The notes beneath the pieces were generated by a model. The model was not told the origin of the DNA, made no database searches, and saw only the letters and a program-made list of their open reading frames with translations. A stretch of DNA of 64,000 bases from Apostichopus japonicus. Lineage: Eukaryota; Echinodermata; Holothuroidea; Aspidochirotida; Stichopodidae. Both the position numbers and the translations under genes were made by a program. The number at the start of each line of letters is the position of its first letter. Position 1 is the first letter of the stretch. The stretch lies in NCBI RefSeq assembly GCF_037975245.1, contig NC_092564.1, forward strand, positions 3,641,984 to 3,705,983, in the 5' to 3' direction. Positions 35,590 to 45,244 of this stretch are shown here, one piece after another.

Positions 35590-36481
35590 ATCACAAGGGG
35601 TGGGGTGCACTTTTTGCGATTGATATGGGGGAGGGGTTTAGGGGAGGGGGGTTATTTTTAAACAACTGAGGTCCTTAGATGCGATCTGGTGCAAAGTTTT
35701 GCCAGTTTCATCATTATAATATGATATCATATTATCAGCAGATTTTGTTTCCTGTTTGAATTCTTTTACATGTTCTTTTACATAGTATATCAGAAAGACA
35801 ACTATAGTGCTCTTTTACAATTTTTTTTCAGTAGGATGATTCTTGTTTATTGTCCAACAGTGGCGTAGACGGTACTATTGACTGTATGGACGCTCCGCCA
35901 CTGGTAGGTGCCCGCAAAATTCTCAGCATATTGCCCAAATTTTCACCCAAAAAATTGAAAAACACATTGCAAATTATTATTCTTTCAGGAGATGCCCGAA
36001 TAATTCTCAGCATATTGCCGAATTTTCACCAAAAAAGAAAAGAAAAACACATTGCAAATTATTATTCTTCCAGTAGGTGCCCGAAAAATTCTCAGCATAT
36101 TGCCCGAATTTTCACCCAAAAAATTGGTTGGGGGGGCTGCAGCCCCCCAGCCCCCCCCCCCGCCTCCTACGCCTATGGTTGTGCATACGGTTCGTGACAC
36201 TCCATCTAGTGCGGTTATGTAGGCAGTGGCCAACTATAGGCTTGTAAAAGGCTATAGGCTAAATTTAGCTAATTGCAGCTGCCAAACTAATTGAGTAGTT
36301 GAATCAGTAGGCCTGAATGTTACTACGATCATAATCGCGTTAACGGAGCTGACGAGTATTCAAGATCAAAGGAGCACTGACAAAATACCATGCTAATAAA
36401 ACAACAGCTTTTAAACACTTTTATCGACACTGAAAGGGGGAGCAATCGCCCCTCCCCCTGCTCCCCCTGGCTACGTCACTG
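35590..36481. mobile_element. Second copy of the 2.6-4.1 kb hAT family, with an insertion
   Basis: It matches the element at 2571-4094 in two blocks: about 35725-35860 (ATATCATATTATCAGCAGAT to GTTTATTGTCCAA) and 36175-36481 (GTGCATACGGTTCGTGACA to CTGGCTACGTCACTG). It ends with the same right terminal repeat. The left terminal repeat is absent; only an internal GCACTTTTTGCGA block near 35607 marks that side. Between the two blocks, sequence from about 35861 to 36174 replaces the corresponding part of the first copy and looks like an inserted element. Confidence 0.7.
35861..36174. mobile_element. Nested hAT-type MITE containing three 84-bp units
   Basis: Starts CAGTGGCGTAGACGG and ends CCTCCTACGCCTATG, an imperfect inverted pair like other local elements. 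Inside, a unit with ATTCTCAGCATATTGCCC and ACACATTGCAAATTATTATT begins at about 35910, 35994 and 36079, a period of 84-85 bp, the last copy being shorter. G and C runs lie near its right end. No clear flanking duplication was found, so boundaries are approximate. Confidence 0.6.
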
Positions 36482-37300
36482 ATAATAATAAACTAATGAA
36501 ATGCCTGGATGTTGAAGAGGATGAAATCAACTATAGGGTTGGTGTATTAGGTGGATTGAGGGGAATTGAGGTGTTTTCGGTATCCGTTGGTGCAATTGAA
36601 AGACTACGCAACGAGAGTTGACACATGAGACAGAAAGAACCATGCTAAACTATCCATGTCATTCGAAAATTGTTACTCTAGCCACCTTGAAGTGACGACT
36701 TTAGTTAGTAAGGCAATAAAGGAGCAAATAATTTCACTTTGAGTCAGCGTCATGGAAAGGTAACACAAACTATAAGGCAGATAATACTATATCAGTGGTC
36801 CAAATTCCTGTAACGTGCACAGTAAGGTGTGGGTGGTGAGGGGCATCCAAACTTCAGCCCCATGAAGGTAGGGGCATGAACATTTATGTTCGGGCGTTCT
36901 GGGCCGTGAGAAGTGATAAGATCATGTTCCATTTCATAACGGATATTGTACTCCAATGTGTCATGATCCCGGTCGTGGCCTGGAGACAGTAATACCACCG
37001 GTCCCCTTTTGAGCTATTCATGCTTCCTTATGTAGATTATGCCAGTGCCATATTGTGCCTCCCCCCCCCCCCCTCTTTACATCGACAAAAGCCGACGAAA
37101 CAATTCTCTCGGGAACCTTGTTGACTCCGGACTCCGGGGCAGAAACTCTCTGATCCAATCTTCCCAGGCCAGCTAATTGTACTATTTTCACAATGGATCT
37201 AAAACATGTCACAAACTGGATAATTTACAGTCCAAGAAGACAGCAATTACCGCTCATGCTTTTCACGACACAGCTTATATTACACTGAAATTTCAAAAAT

Positions 37301-38259
37301 GGAATGTTTTTCCTTTCGAATACATTGGTCAAGTTGCATTCAAGACCAACCGCGCAGGAGAAAATTGTTGCTGGTGGGTGGATTGCATCGAACATCCATC
37401 ATGGGGAAACTAAAGAAGTGGAAAATCTTGAATATAATTTGCTTTTAAAAAAATATTGGAAAATTCAACGCCATTTAAAAAAAAATAAGCACCCTTTCAA
37501 TAACAGTTTCTCGAAGGGAGCGGGGATATCTAGCTCCTCAACAATATCCCCCACTGGAGGGTCACCAAAATGACGAAGGTGAAAATTGGGGTCGCTATTG
37601 CCAAAAAATCATTTTTTGGACATCTTACATTGTATTGACTTTGTCCAAAAACGGACGTTAGGTTTTAACTTGTCGATTTCAGACCGAACTTAAAAATATC
37701 CACACATATTTATTGGACATACGGGTACATCAAATGTGATAACATATCTATGCCTTTACAACAATTTCTCTGTTCTTAAACTGACAGTTTACAAACCAGT
37801 GTAACATATCATAAAAATGTATTCGTTCTTTCCCCACAAATTTATTATAACGGCATGGGTCTTTAATTTTGGTTATTCAAATGTAACCCTTTGATGTACG
37901 TTTCTGTCATTATTTCTGATTGGGCGATTTTGAAGGACTTCCTTCATCAGATTATATACAAGTATATTAATAATGGAAAACTGATATGGGAAATTATCGC
38001 CAATAATCACTGGCGATGGCCATTTGTAACTCTTGGGGCCATACCTGACACATTGTACTTACTTTGATGGGTTTACCTATGAAAGCTGTTCTAGTTTAGC
38101 TTTTAGGTGAATTTAAAATTGCCCTCCCAGCCACACCCACCACAGCAGGTTTGCCAGTCGTCTGGTTTCATATACAGGAATGCACTGTGAACTTGTGATG
38201 TACAAGGCAATTGGTTACCTTCCCAGCTAACCAAACCCTCTGGGCTCCCGGTCTACTAG
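37301..38259. repeat. Mosaic dispersed repeat (29-30 kb type fused to 24 kb type)
   Basis: 37301-37997 aligns in blocks with 29270-30300, and 38000-38259 aligns with 23889-24149. The junction is within three bases of ATTATCGCCAATAATC. The two parts occur separately elsewhere in the window. Either this is the more complete copy of one longer repeat or two repeats were joined here. Confidence 0.8.
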
Positions 38260-38264
38260 TTCAC

Positions 38265-38890
38265 ATTGAAAGTGACATCACTTAGCATGTCAATATGTTG
38301 ACAATAGTTAACGTATACGTCATCACTTCTCTGCAGTCCTCTTCCGTGTCGTACGTTTGATCTAGAACTTAAAACTTGTACGGTATCTCAGAATGAATCA
38401 ATGCTGCTAAATATGTCACATGACCTTCAGATTCATTCAGACTCTAAAGAACAAACTTTCTCATATTATTACATGAAAACTAAATCAATGAATGTAATGC
38501 TGAATACATATTATATTTTACATTCTGTTCACATAATGCTATAAAATGTATACTAATTATCTTTATTTATTATTTCGGTATACATTTGTAAAAATAAATT
38601 TCGTGCAGCTCATCCCCGTTTTAAGTATGTACTTACAACAGTTTCAACAATGTTAGGTTGAAAAAGGCCTGTTTCGGAATTTTTGTGATCTTATTCTTCT
38701 CCAAATTTCTGCACAGTATAAGAATAAAGTAAAAAATAAATAAAGAGATTTTCTCTACCACTAAATTTTAATATTCCTCGAGAAGCTTCAGCTAGAGTTC
38801 TCCATGATGATATAGCAAGACAGAACCATGTAACGTTCTGATCTGACTAAACTAACAGTCTTACAAAAGCGAGCTGTTCGACATATTGGG
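38265..38890. other. Non-coding stretch before the tRNA array
   Basis: AT-rich, with no recognised exon, element or RNA gene. Confidence 0.45.
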
Positions 38891-38983
38891 AACGCAGCCG
38901 CCGGGCACTTATGGTAAGGAATTTCCCCAAAAATGTTGTCCTTAGGACCTATAAAAGATTTGCCTTAAAAGCGAAAAAAATTA

Positions 38984-39055
38984 TGCCGTGACCAGGATTC
39001 GAACCTGGGTTATTACGGCCACAACGTAATGTCCTAACCTCTAGACGATCACGGC
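38984..39055 (-). tRNA. tRNA-His (anticodon GTG), copy 1
   Basis: A 72-nt cloverleaf is readable on the minus strand: acceptor GCCGTGA/TCACGGC, D arm with AGAGGTTA loop, a perfect anticodon stem TTACG/CGTAA around TTGTGGC (anticodon GTG), four-base variable region, T arm CCAGG-TTCGAAT-CCTGG, discriminator A. The B box GGTTCGAATCC is perfect. A run of seven T in the transcript strand starts five bases after the discriminator and is a good Pol III terminator. The extra 5' G of tRNA-His is added after transcription in eukaryotes. No base looks defective. Confidence 0.95.
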
Positions 39056-39093
39056 GAGCCACGTGTTGGATCTATGGCAAAAGGTATCTCAAG

Positions 39094-39153
<60 letters not shown>

Positions 39154-39320
39154 GCCTATCATTGAATGGTATGACAAGAAGTAATTGTAAACAGAATAAA
39201 ATTTTAGGGCAAGAAATAAAAATAAACACGCAGCCGCCGGGCCCTTATGGTAAGGAATTCCCCCCAAAATGTTGTCCTTAGGACCTATAAAAGATTTGCC
39301 TTAAAAAGCGAAAAAAATTA

Positions 39321-39392
39321 TGCCGTGACCAGGATTCGAACCTGGGTTATTACGGCCACAACGTAATGTCCTAACCTCTAGACGATCACGGC
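39321..39392 (-). tRNA. tRNA-His (anticodon GTG), copy 2
   Basis: Identical over all 72 bases to copy 1, with the same seven-T terminator. Its 5' side (higher coordinates) has the conserved GAGCCACGTGG and then the longest TA tract of the array (about 39434-39518). Confidence 0.95.
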
Positions 39393-39430
39393 GAGCCACG
39401 TGGTGGATCTATGGCAAACGGTATCTCAAG

Positions 39431-39520
<90 letters not shown>

Positions 39521-39685
39521 CCTATCATTGAATGGTATGACAAGAAGTAATTGTAAACAGAATAACATTTTAGGGCAAGAAATAAAAAATAAACACGCAG
39601 CCGCCGGGCCCTTATGGTAAGGAATTTCCCAAAAAATGTTGTCCTTAGGACCTATAAAAGATTTGCCTTAGAGCGAAAAAAATTA

Positions 39686-39757
39686 TGCCGTGACCAGGAT
39701 TCGAACCTGGGTTATTACGGCCACAACGTAATGTCCTAACCTCTAGACGATCACGGC
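39686..39757 (-). tRNA. tRNA-His (anticodon GTG), copy 3
   Basis: Identical over 72 bases to copy 1, with seven-T terminator. From this unit on the TA tract on the 5' side of the gene is only about ten bases. Confidence 0.95.
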
Positions 39758-39975
39758 GAGCCACGTGGTGGACCTATGGCAAACGGTATCTTAAGAAATA
39801 TATATATCTGCCTATCATTGAATGATATGACAAGCACAAAATTGTAAACAGAATATACTTTTAGGGCAAGAAATAGAAATGAACACGCAGCTGCAGGGGC
39901 ACTTATGGTAAGGAATTTCCCCAAAATGTTGTCCTTAGGACGTATTAAGATTTGCCTTAAAAGCGAAAAAAATTA

Positions 39976-40047
39976 TGCCGTGACCAGGATTCGAACCTGG
40001 GTTATTACGGCCACAACGTAATGTCCTAACCTCTAGACGATCACGGC
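39976..40047 (-). tRNA. tRNA-His (anticodon GTG), copy 4
   Basis: Identical over 72 bases to copy 1, with seven-T terminator. The unit differs slightly in its spacer (GCAGCTGCAGGGGC in place of GCAGCCGCCGGGC), showing that spacers vary while the gene does not. Confidence 0.95.
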
Positions 40048-40265
40048 GAGCCACGTGGTGGATCTATGGCAAACGGTATCTCAAGAAATATATATATCTG
40101 CCTATCATTGAATGGTATGACAAGAGAGTAATTGTAAACAGAATACAATTTTAGGGCAAGAAATAAAAAATAAACACGCAGCCGCCGGGCCCTTATGGTA
40201 AGGAATTTCCCCAAAATGTTGTCCTTAGGACGTATTAAGATTTGCCTTAAAAGCGAAAAAAATTA

Positions 40266-40337
40266 TGCCGTGACCAGGATTCGAACCTGGGTTATTACGG
40301 CCACAACGTAATGTCCTAACCTCTAGACGATCACGGC
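40266..40337 (-). tRNA. tRNA-His (anticodon GTG), copy 5
   Basis: Identical over 72 bases to copy 1, with seven-T terminator. Exactly 290 bases from copy 4. Confidence 0.95.
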
Positions 40338-40575
40338 GAGCCACGTGGTGGATCTATGGCAAACGGTATCTCAAGAAATATATATATCTGCCTATCATTG
40401 AATGGTATGACAAGAGAGTAATTGTAAACAGAATACAATTTTAGGGCAACAAATAAAAATAAACACGCAGCCGCCGGGCACTTATGGTAAGGAATTCCCC
40501 CCCCCACCCCCCCCCCCCAAAAAAAAGGTTGTCCTTAGGACGTATTAAGATTTGCCTTAAAAGCGAAAAAAATTA

Positions 40576-40647
40576 TGCCGTGACCAGGATTCGAACCTGG
40601 GTTATTACGGCCACAACGTAATGTCCTAACCTCTAGACGATCACGGC
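40576..40647 (-). tRNA. tRNA-His (anticodon GTG), copy 6
   Basis: Identical over 72 bases to copy 1, with seven-T terminator. Downstream in transcript direction the spacer has an expanded C and A run (about 40497-40527). The 5' flank has GAGCCATGTGG, one base different from the other copies. Confidence 0.95.
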
Positions 40648-40812
40648 GAGCCATGTGGTGGATCTATGGCAAACGGTATTTCAAGTCATATATATGTGTA
40701 TGCCTAAAAATGTCTTAAATCATGCGTGCGTGCGTGCGTGTGTGTGTGTGTTGGTGTGTTTGAGTGAGTGTAGTCGGTAAACTTGAGTATGTATGTGTGG
40801 GCAAAGGTGTGC

Positions 40813-40965
40813 GTCTAGAACTCCTAGACCCTAAGTCTGATCAAGTTCGAACTTGTTGGGTAGCCGCCGGACAATGTAAACTCGTTCCTGAGTGATTTAT
40901 GTCAAAAGTCATAGATTAAAGGTCAAGAAATCTAAAAATTGGTTTTTAGCCATTTCCTACATCCC
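40813..40965. repeat. Dispersed CTCCTAGACC family, copy 2
   Basis: Diverged copy of the repeat at 20157-20290, with CTCCTAGACCCTAAGTCTGA and ACTTGTTGGGTAG. It follows a GTGTGT-rich patch (40725-40770), as copy 1 follows GTGTGCGTGTGTGT. Confidence 0.65.
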
Positions 40966-41090
40966 ATCATGTTGGAAAAGGGGCATTAAAACACGATTGA
41001 AGACAAAATTTTAATATAAGACAGATTGAGGTGTTTAACGTTGGAATCAAGGGTAAATGAGATTTGCCTAAATTGTGCGGAAAAGTGAGT

Positions 41091-41235
41091 CGCGAACTCC
41101 TCCTAGACCTTAAGTCCAATAAAGCTCAAACTTGGTGGGTAGGTGTCTGACCATGTAAACTCGTTCCTGCGTGATTGATGACGTCATAGGTCAAAGCCCA
41201 AATACACTAAAACTGTTTTAGCCATTTCTGCAGTA
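41091..41235. repeat. Dispersed CTCCTAGACC family, copy 3
   Basis: About 280 bp after copy 2 and closer in sequence to copy 1 (CTTGGTGGGTAGGTGTCTGAC). Copies 2 and 3 in the same orientation suggest a local tandem arrangement. Confidence 0.7.
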
Positions 41236-41239
41236 TTTT

Positions 41240-42417
41240 GGAAGAAGTCATTACACAACAAAATATGTAGATAATAATAAGCCAAATATTAAAAAAAAGT
41301 GCTTATGCTCGATATGAAAGGTCAATGTAGATCCGTCATAGAGGAGATGAGATCTGGAACTCCATGGATTGCTATCTTGTTTAACACTGTTATATGGGGA
41401 TCTTCAATAATGATATTCACATGATATGAGTTAAGTCATCTTTAACAAAATCAAACATACTTTTGTCAGATATGATTTCATCTTTGAAACATAATTATAT
41501 GACACGTAAACAGATATTACAAGTACACTTAATAGAAAAATTGAATTAAATACAAACATTTGAAAATATTCCTTACTTGCTTCATAAATACATCAGTTCT
41601 TTATGTTTAGTTTTCTTATCTATTTTATCGAGTTGATATGCACAATTACATTTGACATAATTTGATCTAGAGATCGTTATCTGTTTCGATCACTACAATA
41701 TACATTAGACTAAATGCCGTCAATTCATATCCATGGCCATATCAGCATATCAGCCTGTAAATTATATAGTTACCTTTTCTACACTTCAGAACAGAACCCA
41801 TGAATATATTAAAGTTACAATTGTTTCCTCATTTTACAAAAACAGTCATATCTGCAGTGAGGACGTGCTGTATTTTCTTTAACCGCAGAACACTTCTAAA
41901 ACTTTCAGTTTCTCAAAATCTTTGTGAATTTTGTCTGCATGTAGTGAAGGTTCAGGAAGAAAAATTAACAGGAAAATTAGCATTGACAGGCAACATCCAA
42001 CGTGAACAGGAAAACAACTGGAGGGAGATCTGAGTCGAAGGTAATATAACGTTAAACATTTATTTTTAAAACGAATTAGAAAAACTAGGTATATATGTAC
42101 CGAGTCAGTGTTCGTAATAGATGTGTTGGGTTATTACAGTGTTATCAAACATATCAATATAAGATTTTGCTCCAAACTGAAGCTTGCTGGGTTAAAATGG
42201 ACATGGCTTTGTTGTATTACATAACGTTATCTTAACATCTATGTTATATCTGTTTTTTACGGGGTGGGGTGGGGTGGGGTGGGGGGTGGCGGAGGTGGGA
42301 GGGTAAACAAAACTTAAGATACATCGATATAATAAAACCTCATATGGCATCATTCTTAGATTGTAATGACATTGTATCGTTATTCACATCGTATTCATAA
42401 TCAGCTGTCTTTTACAG
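41240..42417. other. Non-coding stretch with a GGGGT tract
   Basis: Mostly AT-rich. A GGGGT pentanucleotide run of several units followed by longer G runs lies at about 42259-42290. An open frame at 41800-42033 begins near an acceptor-like ACACTTCAG, but no donor or family match supports it as an exon. Confidence 0.4.
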
Positions 42418-43284
42418 TGATTTTCATCAACGTCCTTGTAGCTGCGAATGAGATTCCTAGTTCTTAAAAGGATCCAGTTTCAATTGTCTTGATTATTTGG
42501 AACGTCCTGGTGCTGGTAATAACCTTAGGTAAGATAAAAAGGGAGCTTTCACAAACCCATAACTGGAATTGTGATACAGAATGAATGTAGGATCCATTTT
42601 GATGGAACCTTTTGATCGAGGTAACTTTGTGGTTGGCCACTGAAAGTCGCAGGTCACACTGCCACACGTCGTTAATACCCCCCCCCCCCACCCTATGTTT
42701 ATCCCCGCTCCACCGCCCCTTCAGTTACTAAGACAAATACCCACGAAGGGAGTCTCCGATGGGACATGGTGTATATTTCATAAATTTCACTTTGTTTTGC
42801 AGAGAATTCATAATAACAACGAGGTCGAAATCCCTACCTGAGAAGCTGTTGTTGTGATAAGTTTTAATTGGTCATGCATGTCAGTTAGGGGTTGAACATA
42901 ACTATACAAAGAAAATTAAGAACTCCAAGTCAACTCTTTGCCTTCATATTTCTTCTTGGGGGACGGGATCAATATGTAACTGTGGGTTGCTTCGTTTGCA
43001 TTTCTCGTGTTATCTTATCTTCACTTACTATTGTTCTTCAGGGAATGTCATGCCAAACATGCCAGGGTTTTTCAGCATACATCCTCTTCATAACATTACA
43101 ACTATTTTAATGTTTAAACTGTATGTTCTCTACTTTGTATTCCTGTTGCGAGAAAGCAATAACGAATGAACAAACGAAAATGCTGCATGAGTTAATACTT
43201 TGCATTATCTGTGTTTCAGGAGAAATCTTGGTTATAGCTATACATGTAAAGCTTGCTGGTCTGATCAAATATTTGTGCTGCTAG
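42418..43284 (+). pseudogene. Decayed paralogue of the 269-824 membrane-protein exons
   Basis: Exon 42418-42528 (acceptor TTTTACAG, donor GTAAGA) is 111 nt like its counterpart at 269-379, with the same phase and near-identical residues (IFINVLVAAN, DPVSIVLII). It has TAA where the other copy has TAC. The second exon begins at 43220 (acceptor GTGTTTCAG), reads GEILVIAIHVKLAGL and stops early at TAG (43282-43284), losing the basic tail. Splice sites are still intact, so decay is fairly recent or the locus is transcribed without making the full protein. No upstream exons were identified. Confidence 0.65.
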
Positions 43285-44555
43285 AAGATCAATGGATGGT
43301 GACGTACCAAGACTGGAGACATCGGAAGAAATTGAGGACAATTAAAGCTACTCCAACTTAATTTACCAAACACGAAACGCTTTAAGATAACACAACATAA
43401 TTGTTTATGGATGCCCATGTTCCAAAGGCTCTCTTTTATCTTTTTTTACTAAAAGGACTTAAAACATTATACATTGATCATCAGTTTTTCATTTCATATT
43501 TTCAAGGTGAAATGCTAACAGTGTTGAAACTGATACCCATGCCAACATTAAGTCAACAAGAGGGTCAATTACAATTCTGAGTAGAAGAAATGAACACAGC
43601 GTTTCCTGGTTTAAGATTATTGCAAAGTCTGTTATTGTAGACGCCCAAAAATGTGCTGAACGGTGGTCAAGACACACGATGAAGTTCAGCGAAGGAAAAT
43701 GAAAGTGCCGACTTGACTCTGCAAACGGTAACAATTGTCGGGAATGGTAAGCGCACAAGTACCTATATTTTGAAGGAAACATATAAGGTTGTATTTTCCA
43801 GAGCAGGAAGGTTTGACTTCCTTCCAACCAACTATAAAGTTATAGGCTAATTACTCTCTAGGAACATATCAAAAATAACTGCCATTAAAGCATAATCTTA
43901 TAACCGCATGATGCTACCATTTCAGAGCCTTCAATGGATCTTCACATTCTTCTGCTGAAGTCCAGTTAAGAATTGCAGATTTGAAAATTGTTGGTAGAAC
44001 AAAATTAAGTTCTGTCAATGGTGCATAAACATTGTAAAACTAGTTTTGGTTTGTCGTCTTCAGTGTGTGTCTGCGAACTGTTAACATTTTACTTATATAA
44101 ATCAAAAACTTCCAAATGTGAATTTATTATATATTCCTTTTTGCATAATCAAGTCAAATTACAAGATAATCTCATAAACGTTACACACAATCGTATGGTT
44201 TTCATACGTCACCATATTGGTTTACCTTTTTGATGCCACATATGTAATAATTGTACAATTAATAACCAGTTCATATCTTTTGCAGTTTGAGTTTATTGCT
44301 TCCTGAGGCGCTGGCCTAATCTTATATGTGCTATAGACAAAGTAGTATAGTAACTTCGCGCGGGGAGCCTCTGAAGTTTTAAGGGTCGTTCTCAAAAAAG
44401 TAAAGCAAATTAATAAAATTGGTACAGAAGAAGTAAGCGTGAACTGTAGCAGTAAGTAGTTTTTCGGCCTACAAAATATCAAAATTAAACTTTCTTCACA
44501 CAGCCATCCTATTAAGTGCCAATCTTATTTCAAAATAATTCAGTTTAAAGATAAT
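43285..44555. other. Non-coding stretch, nothing recognised
   Basis: AT-rich downstream of the decayed exon pair. Open frames on both strands lack motifs or paired splice sites. Confidence 0.4.
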
Positions 44556-44560
44556 TGCCC

Positions 44561-44670
44561 GTATATATATATATATATATATATTATTAGAGAAAACCTG
44601 GTTTTCTCTAATAATATTTTCTTTTGGAGTAAACGTGGATTTTCGTTATAATATATATATATATATATAG
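44561..44670. repeat. TA-flanked palindrome with 18-bp arms
   Basis: ATATTATTAGAGAAAACC, T, GGTTTTCTCTAATAATAT at 44581-44617, preceded by a TA tract and followed after about 30 bases by another TA tract (44650-44670). The architecture, palindrome bounded by TA microsatellite, recalls the larger one at 16141-16315, though the sequences differ. Confidence 0.8.
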
Positions 44671-45130
44671 TTCAAACATTTAAACGTTGTTTCAGCTCAT
44701 AGTCATCATAAATAACTTCCCTACAGCCATAGCTTTAACATTTCCCACTCAATTTGAGGATTATAGTTCCTGTTCTTGATGAAACAGTCGTTTTCAAATC
44801 GTCCTTTCCAAGAATAATGAGTGTTATTTTTAAATATTCAGTTATGAATCTGACATTCGTTGGCTATATTGAAATCATTATTCATAGTTCAGACTTCCGT
44901 TGTCCTTTTGACTTGGCGGAGGTCGATGTTCACTGCAGACTGCCTATCATTCCGTTATGATTGTATATTAAGCGGTTAGACGTTGTTATTATATCAGACT
45001 TTCATGTAGCTCCTACAGAAGCCTTGGAATTTTGTTTTTATCGTCACCTTCGATTAGAGAAGGTAACATGGTATTTTGGAGGCAAAGTTACACTGCGCCG
45101 TTGCAACAGATAAAAAGTTAACGAATTATG

Positions 45131-45240
45131 TATGTATGTATATGTATGTATATTAGATCCTCCTGCAAGCAGGAACTCGCGAAGAAGCCTAATTGGCTTA
45201 TCAAAGCCGCAAGCTGACCGAAGTCAGTCTCTCACATTCA
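45131..45240 (+). repeat. TATG microsatellite plus three successive hairpins
   Basis: After a TATG-rich run, three small perfect hairpins follow: TCCTGC-AA-GCAGGA (45161-45174), AAGCC-TAATT-GGCTT (45185-45199) and CTGAC-CGAA-GTCAG (45214-45227). The block is GC-richer than its surroundings. It may be the end of a mobile element or a structured RNA. I cannot assign a family. Confidence 0.5.
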
Positions 45241-45244
45241 TATT

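Larger units (their letters stand above)
38891..40705. repeat. Tandem array of six tRNA-His-bearing units
   Basis: Each unit begins near ACGCAGC(C/T)GC(C/A)GGG, then TTATGGTAAGGAATT, TTGTCCTTAGGAC, GATTTGCCTTA, the reverse-oriented tRNA gene, GAGCCACGTGG, GGATCTATGGCAAA, a TA tract and CTATCATTGAATG. Spacing between successive tRNA genes is 337, 365, 290, 290 and 310 bp. Most of the difference is TA-tract length (long in units 1 and 2) and a C/A-run expansion in unit 6. Flanks of the units are highly similar, which indicates recent amplification or active homogenisation. Confidence 0.95.

Noticed and set aside
38891-40705. The array as a CRISPR or a tRNA-derived SINE family
   Set aside because: Units are about 300 bp with full tRNA genes in a eukaryotic context. 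There is no spacer diversity, and no SINE tail or flanking duplication is visible around single units.
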